A stretch of DNA of 17,480 nt from Xanthobacteraceae bacterium. Its GTDB lineage: Bacteria > Pseudomonadota > Alphaproteobacteria > Rhizobiales > Xanthobacteraceae. Position 1 is the first letter of the stretch, and each line of letters opens with the position of its first letter. A program made the position numbers and the translations under genes. Positions 1 to 6,823 of the stretch are shown here, piece after piece. The notes beneath the pieces were generated by a model, which had not been told where the DNA came from, searched no databases, and saw nothing but the letters and a program-made list of their open reading frames with translations. The stretch is from the NCBI GenBank assembly GCA_025929595.1, contig JAICQA010000019.1, positions 1-17,480 on the forward strand. Reading direction: 5' to 3'.

Positions 1-342
1 AGGCCCTCGCCGAAGCTCGTATCCAAGGCCATGGTCGAATCGATGAAGCCGGGCTCCGTCATCGTCGATCTCGCGGTCGAACGCGGCGGCAATTGCGAAC
101 TTTCGAAACCGGGCGAAGTGATCGACGCGAACGGCGTGAAGATCGCGGGGTATCTCAACGTGCCCGGCCGGCTCGCGGCGACGTCGTCGAGTCTTTACGC
201 CAAGAACCTGTTCGCCTTTGTCGAACTGCTGATCGACAAGGAAAAGAAGCTGAACGTGCCCTGGGACGACGAAATCGTGAAGGCGACGCTGCTGACGCGC
301 GACGGCGCCGTGGTGCACCCGAGTTTCCAGAAGAAGGGGTGA
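1..342 (+). CDS. pntAA: NAD(P) transhydrogenase subunit alpha part 1, 3' fragment
   Basis: This is the C-terminal end of the NAD(H)-binding subunit of the proton-translocating transhydrogenase, which passes hydride between NADH and NADP+ coupled to proton entry. The reading frame is open from the first base, so the 5' part lies outside the window; 113 codons remain before the TGA at 340-342. The visible part holds the family's nucleotide-domain tail: 'GSVIVDLAVERGGNCE', then 'GYLNVPGRLAATSSSLYAKNL' in the same order as known PntAA proteins. The protein ends soon after in 'SFQKKG' with no membrane helices, as expected when the alpha subunit is split in two. The next gene starts 10 bases later, so the two are surely co-transcribed. 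Identity rests on sequence recognition and on the adjoining pntAB and pntB. Confidence 0.95.
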   Translation, partial: RPSPKLVSKAMVESMKPGSVIVDLAVERGGNCELSKPGEVIDANGVKIAGYLNVPGRLAATSSSLYAKNLFAFVELLIDKEKKLNVPWDDEIVKATLLTRDGAVVHPSFQKKG

Positions 343-352
343 GGAGCGCTTG

Positions 353-664
353 ATGAGCGAAGTCGATCCTTTTGTCTTCCAGCTCACGACTTTCGTGCTT
401 GCCGTCTTCGTCGGCTATTACGTCGTCTGGTCGGTGACGCCGGCGCTGCATACGCCGCTGATGTCGGTGACAAACGCGATCTCGTCGGTGATCGTAGTCG
501 GCGCGCTGCTCGCCGTCGGCGTCGAGGCGGCAGCAAACGCGGAGGGGGTTTGGTGGGCGCGCGGCATGGGCTTCGTCGCGCTGGTGCTCGCCGCGGTGAA
601 TATCTTCGGCGGCTTCCTGGTCACGCAACGGATGCTCGCGATGTACCAGAAGAAGAAAAAGTGA
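353..664 (+). CDS. pntAB: NAD(P) transhydrogenase subunit alpha part 2 (membrane segment)
   Basis: This small integral membrane subunit (103 aa) supplies part of the proton channel of the three-gene transhydrogenase. Three hydrophobic helices are visible: about residues 8-28, 42-62 and 70-92. The family motif 'TPALHTPLMSVTNAISSVI' sits between the first two, and a lysine-rich tail (QKKKK) ends the protein. I chose the ATG at 353 because a strong GAGGAG (341-346) lies six bases upstream; a TTG one codon earlier is possible but less likely. The length matches split-type PntAB. It follows pntAA by 10 bases. The gap to pntB is much longer and is filled by a palindromic repeat. Confidence 0.95.
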   Translation: MSEVDPFVFQLTTFVLAVFVGYYVVWSVTPALHTPLMSVTNAISSVIVVGALLAVGVEAAANAEGVWWARGMGFVALVLAAVNIFGGFLVTQRMLAMYQKKKK

Positions 665-681
665 TGCGGTTCGCGATATCT

Positions 682-788
682 TCGTCGTCCCGGACGCGGC
701 CAACGGCCGCGATCCGGGACCGTCATCGGCAGACCGCGAACGGTCCCGGGTCTCGGGCCGCGGTCGCGGCCCTCGCCCGGGACGACGA
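682..788. repeat. Three-armed GC-rich palindromic element between pntAB and pntB
   Basis: An outer perfect 12-bp inverted repeat (682-693 TCGTCGTCCCGG with 777-788) encloses three perfect hairpins. Arm 1 is 695-701/705-711 (7 bp, 3-base loop). Arm 2 is 714-723/740-749 (10 bp, 16-base loop). Arm 3 is 755-762/765-772 (8 bp, 2-base loop). Read as RNA this is a four-way, cloverleaf-like junction covering almost the whole gap. It resembles the dispersed extragenic palindromes common in Bradyrhizobium-type genomes, and a related copy lies at 5286-5406. It ends 15 bases before the pntB start codon, so it could affect mRNA stability or pntB translation; that role is inference. Confidence 0.8.
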
Positions 789-803
789 GTTTGAGGGCTA
801 CCA

Positions 804-2192
804 ATGAACGCCAATCTCGTCGCGCTCCTTTATCTCGTCTCCGGCGTCCTGTTCATCCTCGCACTGCGCGGGCTGTCGAGCCCGGAGACATCGCGGCAGG
901 GCAATTTCTTCGGCATGGCCGGCATGGCGATCGCGATCGTCACCACGCTCGCGGCGTCGCCGCCGTCCGGCATCGGCTGGGCGCTGGTGATCGGCGGGCT
1001 TGCGGTCGGCGGCGGCATTGGCGCCTTCATCGCGCGGCGCATCGCCATGACGCAGATGCCCGAGCTCGTCGCCGCGTTCCATTCGCTCGTTGGCCTCGCG
1101 GCGGTGCTGGTCGCAGCCGGCGCGTTCTACGCACCGGAAGCCTTCGGCATCGGAGCGGTCGGCGCCATCAAGAAGGCGACGCTCGTGGAGATGTCGCTCG
1201 GCACGGCCATCGGCGCGGTCACATTCTCAGGTTCGATCATCGCCTTCATGAAGCTCTCGGGCCGCATGAGCGGCGCGCCGATCCTGCTGCCGGGACGACA
1301 TTTCATCAACATCGCGCTTGCGGCGGCGCTGATTTTCTTCATCTACGGGCTCGTGGTGTCGCAAAGCCAGATCGATTTCTGGCTGATCGCGCTGATCGCC
1401 TTTGCGTTCGGCGTCCTCATCATCATCCCGATCGGCGGCGCGGACATGCCGGTCGTGATCTCGATGCTGAACTCGTACTCGGGCTGGGCGGCGGCGGGCA
1501 TCGGCTTCACGCTCGGCAACGCGGCGCTCATCATCACGGGGGCGCTCGTGGGCTCGTCGGGCGCGATCCTGTCCTACATCATGTGCAAGGGGATGAATCG
1601 CAGCTTCATCTCCGTGATCCTCGGCGGCTTCGGCGGCGAGGTGAGCCACGCCGGCAAGACCGAGACGCGGCCGATCAAGCAGGGCTCGGCGGACGACGCA
1701 GCCTTCATCATGAAGAACGCCTCGAAGGTGATCGTCGTGCCGGGCTACGGCATGGCGGTGGCGCAGGCGCAGCACGCGCTCCGCGAGATGGCGGACAAGC
1801 TCAAGGAAGAAGGCGTCGAGATCAAATACGCGATCCACCCGGTCGCCGGCCGCATGCCGGGCCACATGAACGTGCTGCTCGCCGAGGCCAACGTGCCCTA
1901 TGACGAAGTCTTCGAGCTCGAGGACATCAACTCGGAATTCGCGACCGCGGACGTGGCGTTTGTCATCGGCGCGAACGACGTGACGAATCCCGCGGCCAAG
2001 ACCGACAAGACCTCGCCGATCTACGGCATGCCGGTGCTGGACGTCGAGAAGGCGAAGACCGTGCTGTTCGTGAAGCGCGGCATGGGCTCGGGCTATGCCG
2101 GCATCGAGAACGAGCTGTTCTTCCACGACAACACGATGATGCTGTTTTCCGACGCCAAGAAGATGGTCGAGAACATCGTCAAGGGGCTGTGA
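804..2192 (+). CDS. pntB: NAD(P) transhydrogenase subunit beta
   Basis: This is the NADP(H)-binding membrane subunit of proton-translocating transhydrogenase (462 aa, normal length). Residues 1 to about 270 form many membrane helices. They contain a His93 in 'AAFHSLVG' that matches the proton-channel histidine of the Escherichia coli beta subunit, an Asp214 in 'GGADMP' and an Asn223 in 'MLNSYSG'. Residues from about 300 to the end are the soluble NADP(H) domain, with the nucleotide loop 'VPGYGMAVAQAQ' (312-323), 'HPVAGRMPGHMNVLLAE' and 'VIGANDVTNPAA'. The ATG at 804 has GAGGG (793-797) upstream, just outside the palindromic element. It shares a transcript with pntAA and pntAB, and the downstream propeller gene starts inside its stop codon. 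Confidence 0.97.
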   Translation: MNANLVALLYLVSGVLFILALRGLSSPETSRQGNFFGMAGMAIAIVTTLAASPPSGIGWALVIGGLAVGGGIGAFIARRIAMTQMPELVAAFHSLVGLAAVLVAAGAFYAPEAFGIGAVGAIKKATLVEMSLGTAIGAVTFSGSIIAFMKLSGRMSGAPILLPGRHFINIALAAALIFFIYGLVVSQSQIDFWLIALIAFAFGVLIIIPIGGADMPVVISMLNSYSGWAAAGIGFTLGNAALIITGALVGSSGAILSYIMCKGMNRSFISVILGGFGGEVSHAGKTETRPIKQGSADDAAFIMKNASKVIVVPGYGMAVAQAQHALREMADKLKEEGVEIKYAIHPVAGRMPGHMNVLLAEANVPYDEVFELEDINSEFATADVAFVIGANDVTNPAAKTDKTSPIYGMPVLDVEKAKTVLFVKRGMGSGYAGIENELFFHDNTMMLFSDAKKMVENIVKGL

Positions 2193-3220
2193 GCACGCCC
2201 GGTGCGCGCATGGCACGCTTCAAGGCGCGAGGCGGCTTGCTCCGATTGAGCGATTGTCCCGGTGCGCGGTATTATCGGTTCCAGATTCCCGGCGAGTTTG
2301 TCCCGTGCAATCCATCGCTCGCCGCCGACGGCGACGGATTTCTCGCCCTCGTGCGAACCGTCAATGATCGCATCGACGAAGGCGGCATCTACCGCATCAC
2401 GCCTGGCTCGACCTCGATCAACTGGCTTCTTCGCCTCGACTCCTCGTTGAGAGTGCAGGAGGCGGCGGCGATCGACGACGAGGCGTGGCGCGGAGCCGGT
2501 CCCGGCGCCCGACATGGATTTCAGGACGGCAGGCTGTTCCGTTGGCAGGATCGCTGGTGGTTCGCGGCCGCGGCCAAATCGAGTTTCAATCCGGCCCGTT
2601 ACACCTTCGCGCTCTGCAGGCTGGACGGAAATCGGCTCGAGGAGTGCCGCTTCGTTCCGTCACCCATTGGAATGCCGGTCGAGAAAAACTGGATGCCGCG
2701 GGTGCTCGATGGAGCGCTGGCATTCGTCTATTGGATATCGCCGACGCAGATCGTCCACTGCGATGCAGATGGGCATTTCGATTTTCAGGTCCTGGCGGAG
2801 CCTGCGACCGAATTCGCCGGCTGGTCGGGATCGTCGCAAGTCGTGCCCTATCGCCGGAACTGGCTCTGCGTCGTGCATTTCCGCCATCGGGACAGCCAAC
2901 CGCACCGCTATTCGCACGCGTTCATCGAATTCGACCGCGACTTCCGGATCCTGCGCTCGTCGGATCCGTGGGTGTTCGACGCGCCGACGATCGAGTTCTG
3001 CTCGAGCCTCTGCATCGCGGGCGACGAAGCGATCCTGGGCTACGGCGTTTGGGATCGCGAGGCGCGGCTGCTGCGCGTTCCCCTTTCGGCGGTCGATCGC
3101 CTGCTGGACCGCGGCGGCCGCGCGCTCCTACAGAGAGCGCTCAACATCTATGGCGGCATAACAGCCGGCTCCCGGACATTCACGCCGATTGCGGCGACGG
3201 AACGGCCTAGCGGCGTATGA
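2189..3220 (+). CDS. Predicted five-bladed beta-propeller (GH130/GH43-like fold) protein
   Basis: This protein (343 aa) is of unproven function. The pattern of repeated Trp/Tyr-rich beta strands, each about 60 residues, suggests the five-bladed propeller shared by GH32, GH43 and GH130 glycan-active enzymes. Recognisable stretches are 'CNPSLA' (40-45), 'LVRTVND' (54-60), 'GFQDGRLFRW' (110-119), 'EKNWMP' (165-170), 'GWSGSSQVVPY' (211-221) and 'GYGVWDREARLL' near 284-295. No signal peptide or membrane helix is visible, so a cytoplasmic location is likely. The GTG start at 2189 overlaps the pntB stop (GTGA, 2189-2192), which suggests translational coupling; an in-frame ATG at 2210 is the alternative. 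Its 3' end overlaps the convergent MFS gene by 14 bases. Catalytic residues were not assigned, so it may be an enzyme (phosphorylase or hydrolase) or a non-catalytic relative. Confidence 0.6.
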   Translation: MSTPGARMARFKARGGLLRLSDCPGARYYRFQIPGEFVPCNPSLAADGDGFLALVRTVNDRIDEGGIYRITPGSTSINWLLRLDSSLRVQEAAAIDDEAWRGAGPGARHGFQDGRLFRWQDRWWFAAAAKSSFNPARYTFALCRLDGNRLEECRFVPSPIGMPVEKNWMPRVLDGALAFVYWISPTQIVHCDADGHFDFQVLAEPATEFAGWSGSSQVVPYRRNWLCVVHFRHRDSQPHRYSHAFIEFDRDFRILRSSDPWVFDAPTIEFCSSLCIAGDEAILGYGVWDREARLLRVPLSAVDRLLDRGGRALLQRALNIYGGITAGSRTFTPIAATERPSGV

Positions 3221-4385
3221 CCCGGCGCAGGCCGAGCGCGATCACACAGCCGGCCAGCATCACCGCGACGAACACGACGGGCGCGAACGACCAGCCATAG
3301 CGCTCAACAAAGGCCGCGAGCACGGTCGGGCCGAAGAGCTGGCCCGACACGCCGATCTGCGTCGTGAGTCCCAGCGTGATGCCGAGCAGCGCCGGTGTCG
3401 TGCCGATCGACGGTGCGGCGGCGAAGATCGACGCCGGGATCAGTCCGGTGATCGCCAAACTCAGCGCGGCGAGAATTGCGACCGCGGCAACCGGCGTTGC
3501 GTCGTTGAATATTCCGAAAGCGAGCGCGCCGCTCGCGAAATAGCCCGCCACGAGAATGACCGGGAGCGGCGTGCCGAGCCGAAGGAAGAATCCGGCGGCG
3601 AGGTTGCCGGCGGCGTTGGCGAGCACCGTGCCCGCGCTGATGAGCCCCGCCGCTGCAATCGACAGGCCGAGGCGGTCCACGAGCAGCGTGGGGAACAGGC
3701 TCGCGAGCGCGAAGTACTGAAACGTGTAGAGGCCGAAGGCGAGGCCGACCAGCGCCGGGCCGGGCGTGCGGAAGCCTTCGCGCAGATCGCCGAGCAGCGT
3801 GCGCTGCGATGGCTGCGCGGTGTCGGCGCCGGGAATGTCGAGCAACGCAAGCAGCACCGCGTAGGCGAGCGGCAGGATACCGTTGAACAGCCACAAGCCC
3901 TGCCAGCCGAATGCTGCGATGAAGGCGGGGCCGGCGAGCATCATGATCGCGGAGCCCGCCGGCATGTAACAACCCCACAGCGCGAAGGCGAGCGGCGTGT
4001 CGCGCGGCTCGGTCGCAAGCGCGAACATGCGGGGCGTCGAGAGGATGGTGCAGATGAAGCCGAAGCCTTCGACGACGCGCGTGATCAGCAGCAATGTGCC
4101 GTTCCCGGCCACGCTGCCCGCGATGCTGCCGACACCGAGCGCGGTGAGGCCGATCAGGATCATGCGGCGCGGCGGCAGGCGCGAGAAGGTGAGGCCCGCG
4201 GGCACGCCGACGACCGCGCCGAGCGCGCCGAGCGCGCCCACGATCCACGACGCGAAGACGAGGCTGATATCGAGATCCTCGCGCAGCGCGGGGATCGCGA
4301 TCGCGGCCTTGCCGACCTGGAAGGCCGCAATGATGCCGGCGCAAATGAGGAGGAAGACGATTCCCCAGCGGGTCTTCTGTTGCAT
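3207..4385 (-). CDS. MFS transporter
   Basis: This is a single-polypeptide secondary transporter of the major facilitator superfamily (392 aa) in the inner membrane. About twelve hydrophobic segments are visible, in two halves separated by a polar loop near residues 195-220 ('DTAQPSQRTLLGDLREGF'). An MFS-type loop sits between helices 2 and 3 ('GLTFSRLPPRRMILIG'). The substrate cannot be told; general similarity to the CynX/NimT-like group is possible but unproven. I chose the ATG at 4385 because hydrophobic sequence begins right after 'MQQKTRWG'; the in-frame ATG at 4433 adds 16 basic, proline-rich residues and cannot be excluded. Neither has a clear ribosome binding site. It is divergent from the hydrolase and overlaps the convergent propeller gene by 14 bases at its 3' end. 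Confidence 0.88.
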   Translation of the reverse strand: MQQKTRWGIVFLLICAGIIAAFQVGKAAIAIPALREDLDISLVFASWIVGALGALGAVVGVPAGLTFSRLPPRRMILIGLTALGVGSIAGSVAGNGTLLLITRVVEGFGFICTILSTPRMFALATEPRDTPLAFALWGCYMPAGSAIMMLAGPAFIAAFGWQGLWLFNGILPLAYAVLLALLDIPGADTAQPSQRTLLGDLREGFRTPGPALVGLAFGLYTFQYFALASLFPTLLVDRLGLSIAAAGLISAGTVLANAAGNLAAGFFLRLGTPLPVILVAGYFASGALAFGIFNDATPVAAVAILAALSLAITGLIPASIFAAAPSIGTTPALLGITLGLTTQIGVSGQLFGPTVLAAFVERYGWSFAPVVFVAVMLAGCVIALGLRRVIRR

Positions 4386-4493
4386 GGGCGGTATGCGGGA
4401 TGGACGGTGCGGGCGGAAAGAGCGCCCTTCCATGACCGCTAAAGCCGTTCTCGGCAATAGGCGGAATGTTAGATTGGCAGGCGGAGGCCCGCC

Positions 4494-5279
4494 GTGAAAT
4501 CTGTCGCGGTCTTTCTGGTCGTGTTTTACGTTGCGCTCGTTGGGCTGATGTATGTCGCCCAGCGCAGCCTGATGTATTTCCCCGACCGGCAGCGCGTCCC
4601 GCCTGCGTCGGCGGGACTTGCGCAGGCGGCGGAAGAGGTGCTGACAACCGCCGACGGCGAGCGAGTAATTATTTGGCACGTGCCGTCGCGCGAGGGTCAG
4701 CCGGTCGTTCTTTATTTTCAGGGCAATGGGGGCGGGCTGTCGTTACGTGTGCCGCGCTTTGCGGCGCTCGTGAACGACGGGATCGGCCTGATCGCGCTCA
4801 ACTATCGCGGCTATGGCGGCTCGAGCGGAAGCCCGAGCGAGGACGGGCTGATCGCGGACGCGCGCGCGGCGTATGACTTCGCGGCAGCGCACTATGACGC
4901 AACACAGATCGTGCCGTGGGGTGAGTCGCTCGGCAGCGGCGTTGCCGTCGCACTCGCGGCGGAACGGCCGGTCGGGCGCCTTGTGCTGGAAGCGCCATTC
5001 ACTTCGGCGGCGGATGTGGCTGTCGGCGTCTATCCATTCGTTCCCGTGCGACTTCTGATGAAGGATCAGTTTCGATCCGACTGGCGCATCGGCAGGGTGA
5101 ACGCGCCGGTCCTCGTCATGCATGGCGAGCGTGACAACGTGGTGCCGGTAGCGCTGGGCGAGCGGCTGTTCGAGATGATCAAAGGGCCGAAACGTTTCGC
5201 ACGCTTTCGCGGCGCCGGTCATGAAGGACTCGACGGCTATGGCGCGCTGGCGGAGGTGAGGAAGTTTTTAGGGGAATGA
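4494..5279 (+). CDS. Membrane-anchored alpha/beta hydrolase
   Basis: This is a serine hydrolase (261 aa) of the alpha/beta fold, resembling the BEM46/ABHD13-type group. Residues 3-22 are a hydrophobic N-terminal anchor or uncleaved signal, so the catalytic domain probably faces the periplasm. The catalytic triad is visible: the nucleophile elbow G-E-S-L-G with Ser145, Asp214 in 'HGERDNVVP' and His243 in 'GAGHEGL'. The oxyanion-region motif is 'FQGNGG' (75-80), and 'NYRGYGGSSGSPSE' (103-116) is typical of this group. The GTG start at 4494 is supported by GGAGG at 4483-4487, six bases upstream. That ribosome binding site lies inside a small hairpin (4480-4493). Substrate unknown. The gene stands alone, followed by a palindromic repeat. 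Confidence 0.9.
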   Translation: MKSVAVFLVVFYVALVGLMYVAQRSLMYFPDRQRVPPASAGLAQAAEEVLTTADGERVIIWHVPSREGQPVVLYFQGNGGGLSLRVPRFAALVNDGIGLIALNYRGYGGSSGSPSEDGLIADARAAYDFAAAHYDATQIVPWGESLGSGVAVALAAERPVGRLVLEAPFTSAADVAVGVYPFVPVRLLMKDQFRSDWRIGRVNAPVLVMHGERDNVVPVALGERLFEMIKGPKRFARFRGAGHEGLDGYGALAEVRKFLGE

Positions 5280-5285
5280 CGATTC

Positions 5286-5406
5286 CGTCGTCCCGGCCAA
5301 GCGAGCGCGCATTGGCGCGCGATCGCGAGCCAGGACCGCGTGCCGCGAATCGCTGAGAACGATCCCGGCTCTCCCCCGGCTTACGCCGGGGTCGGCCGGG
5401 ATGACG
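5286..5406. repeat. GC-rich palindromic extragenic repeat, second copy
   Basis: The outer arms are CGTCGTCCCGGCC (5286-5298) and 5394-5406, complementary at 12 of 13 positions with one G-T wobble. Inside are a 6-bp hairpin (5305-5310/5315-5320) and a perfect 7-bp hairpin with a four-base loop (5374-5380/5385-5391). The outer arm shares CGTCGTCCCGG with the copy between pntAB and pntB, but the interiors differ in sequence. It fills the gap between the convergent hydrolase and TPR genes, where it could act as a bidirectional transcript end. It is probably a member of a dispersed repeat family; only two copies are visible here. Confidence 0.75.
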
Positions 5407-5414
5407 TGCGCAGG

Positions 5415-6278
5415 TCAATTCACGTTGTAGCTCGCGCCATATTGTCCGCCGACACGGCGGAAGCCGGCGACCGCAGGTTGATAGGCTTGGTTGACGTTCA
5501 AGGCGCGGGCGTAGGAAGCGGCAGCCTGTTCCTTGTTGCCGAGGCGCTCGTAGGCGAGGCCGCGGCTGGTCCAGATCTCGACCGAGCGGTCGTCGCGGGT
5601 GAGGGCGTCGTCGAAGTCCTCGGCGGCGCGCTTGTGCTCTCCAATCGCGAGATAGCTTAAGCCCCGGGCGTGAAACGGTTCGGCCGCGTTCACCGAAAGC
5701 CCGACCGCGGTGGTGAAATCGTCAATCGCAAACTTATGCAGGCCCTGGGCCTGATAGACGAGGCCGCGATTGTGAAAGGCCTGCGCGTTGTTCTGGCTCA
5801 ACTCGATCGCCTTGTTGAAATCGCCGAGCGCTTGCTGCGGTTGACCCTGCGTGCGGTAGATGATGCCGCGCGTGACATAGGCCGACGAATATCCGGCATC
5901 GAGGCGGATGGCGCGATTGAGATCGGCGAGTGCGAGGTCCGGCCGCTTCATCTCGCGATAGACGAGGGCGCGATTGGCGTAGGCCTGCGCATATTTCGGA
6001 TCGAGCTTGATCGCTTCGCTGAAATCCTTGAGCGCTTCTTCATAACGATGGGCGCGGCCATAGACGGAGCCGCGCATGTTGTAGGCCTGCGGATCGGTCG
6101 GGTTGCGGCGTACGACGTCGGAGAGCGACGCGAGGTTGGTGGGCGAGGCCGCCCGCAAGACCTCTTCGTCCTCGATGATGGCGCCGCCGCCGACCGTCTG
6201 GCAGGCGCAGAGCGTGAGCGTGAGGAGCAGGGCCGCAAACGGCATTGCGTTCCGGGCGGCGCTTGGCTGCGATGTCAT
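5415..6278 (-). CDS. TPR-repeat lipoprotein
   Basis: This is a probable lipoprotein (287 aa) built of tetratricopeptide repeats, a scaffold for protein-protein contacts in the periplasm. A short hydrophobic signal (about residues 12-23) ends in a lipobox-like 'LCAC', with Cys26 (or Cys24) the likely lipidated residue. From about residue 60, six consecutive 34-residue TPR units follow, each with the Gly/Ala-Tyr and 'A..DF..AI.L' pattern, for example 'YEEALKDFSEAIKLDP'. I chose the ATG at 6278 because the signal begins soon after it; in-frame starts at 6290 (ATG) and 6308 (TTG) would lengthen the N-terminus. It lies downstream of rpsU but behind a terminator, so it probably has its own promoter. 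The partner protein is unknown. Confidence 0.85.
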   Translation of the reverse strand: MTSQPSAARNAMPFAALLLTLTLCACQTVGGGAIIEDEEVLRAASPTNLASLSDVVRRNPTDPQAYNMRGSVYGRAHRYEEALKDFSEAIKLDPKYAQAYANRALVYREMKRPDLALADLNRAIRLDAGYSSAYVTRGIIYRTQGQPQQALGDFNKAIELSQNNAQAFHNRGLVYQAQGLHKFAIDDFTTAVGLSVNAAEPFHARGLSYLAIGEHKRAAEDFDDALTRDDRSVEIWTSRGLAYERLGNKEQAAASYARALNVNQAYQPAVAGFRRVGGQYGASYNVN

Positions 6279-6339
6279 TCCCCAACCCATGACGTTCGCG
6301 TGCGGCAAAGATGCGGCCTAGACTGACGCGTGCCGCCAG

Positions 6340-6373
6340 AAAAGCAAACGCGGGCAGATGCAATCTGCCCGCG
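6340..6373 (-). terminator. Intrinsic terminator of rpsU
   Basis: A perfect 11-bp stem (6349-6359 with 6363-6373) with a three-base loop is followed, in the - direction, by a T-rich run (TTTGCTTTT, 6348-6340). It starts 22 bases after the rpsU stop codon, so it should end rpsU transcripts before the TPR gene. It is the clearest Rho-independent terminator in the window. Confidence 0.85.
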
Positions 6374-6394
6374 CAAATCTTCGCGAACGGAAGT

Positions 6395-6688
6395 TTAGCG
6401 GGGTCCGCGACCGCGGCCGCCACCACCGGCACCCGCACCGGGTCCGCCCGGACCACGGGTCAGCGTCGGCTTCGGCTTCATCGGGATCAGACCCTCGCGC
6501 TGCGCCTTCTTGCGCGCGAGCTTGCGGGCCCGGCGAATGGCTTCGGCCTTTTCGCGGGCGCGGCGCTCGGAGGGCTTTTCGTAGTGTCCACGGAGCTTCA
6601 TCTCGCGGAAGATGCCTTCGCGCTGCATCTTCTTCTTCAACGCCTTGAGCGCCTGATCGACGTTGTTGTCGCGAACGAGAACCTGCAC
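6395..6688 (-). CDS. rpsU: 30S ribosomal protein S21
   Basis: This small-subunit protein (97 aa) helps initiation by supporting mRNA binding on the 30S platform. The family core is plain: 'MQVLVRDNNVDQALKALKKK', then 'MQREGIFREMKLRGHYEKPS' and an Arg/Lys-rich helix. A glycine/arginine-rich tail follows (about residues 78-97, GPGGPGAGAGGGG and so on), making it longer than the roughly 70-residue enterobacterial protein. Alphaproteobacterial S21 proteins are often extended. The start is a GTG at 6688, with AGAGAGG a suitable distance upstream. The gene stands alone and ends in a strong terminator. Confidence 0.97.
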   Translation of the reverse strand: MQVLVRDNNVDQALKALKKKMQREGIFREMKLRGHYEKPSERRAREKAEAIRRARKLARKKAQREGLIPMKPKPTLTRGPGGPGAGAGGGGRGRGPR

Positions 6689-6823
6689 GTGGTTGCCTCT
6701 CTTGCTGGCTGAATTCGGATGATGGGTTCCAGCGGGGGCCGATTTAAGGCACCCGGCGAAGTTGCGGGGAACTAGCAGACGGCGGGGGCAATGTCCACAA
6801 GCGGCGGGAACGCCGCGCCGCCG

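Noticed and set aside
682..788. tRNA gene suggested by the cloverleaf shape
   Set aside because: It lacks the TTCGA T-loop, a D-loop pattern and a plausible anticodon arm, the outer stem is 12 bp, and arms 1 and 3 have loops too short for tRNA.
1227..2216. Histidine/arginine-rich - strand open frame opposite pntB
   Set aside because: The His/Arg/Asp/Val bias is typical of the reverse strand of GC-rich membrane genes; pntB is certain on the + strand.
3189..4442. Long + strand open frame opposite the MFS gene
   Set aside because: Its product is an Arg/Glu/Ala/Asp-rich string with no fold, the usual shadow of a GC-rich gene on the other strand, where twelve membrane segments are clear.
4386..4679. 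N-terminal extension of the MFS transporter up to 4679
   Set aside because: The extra residues are polar and Arg-rich, and they overlap the divergent hydrolase gene, which has a good ribosome binding site and an anchor sequence.
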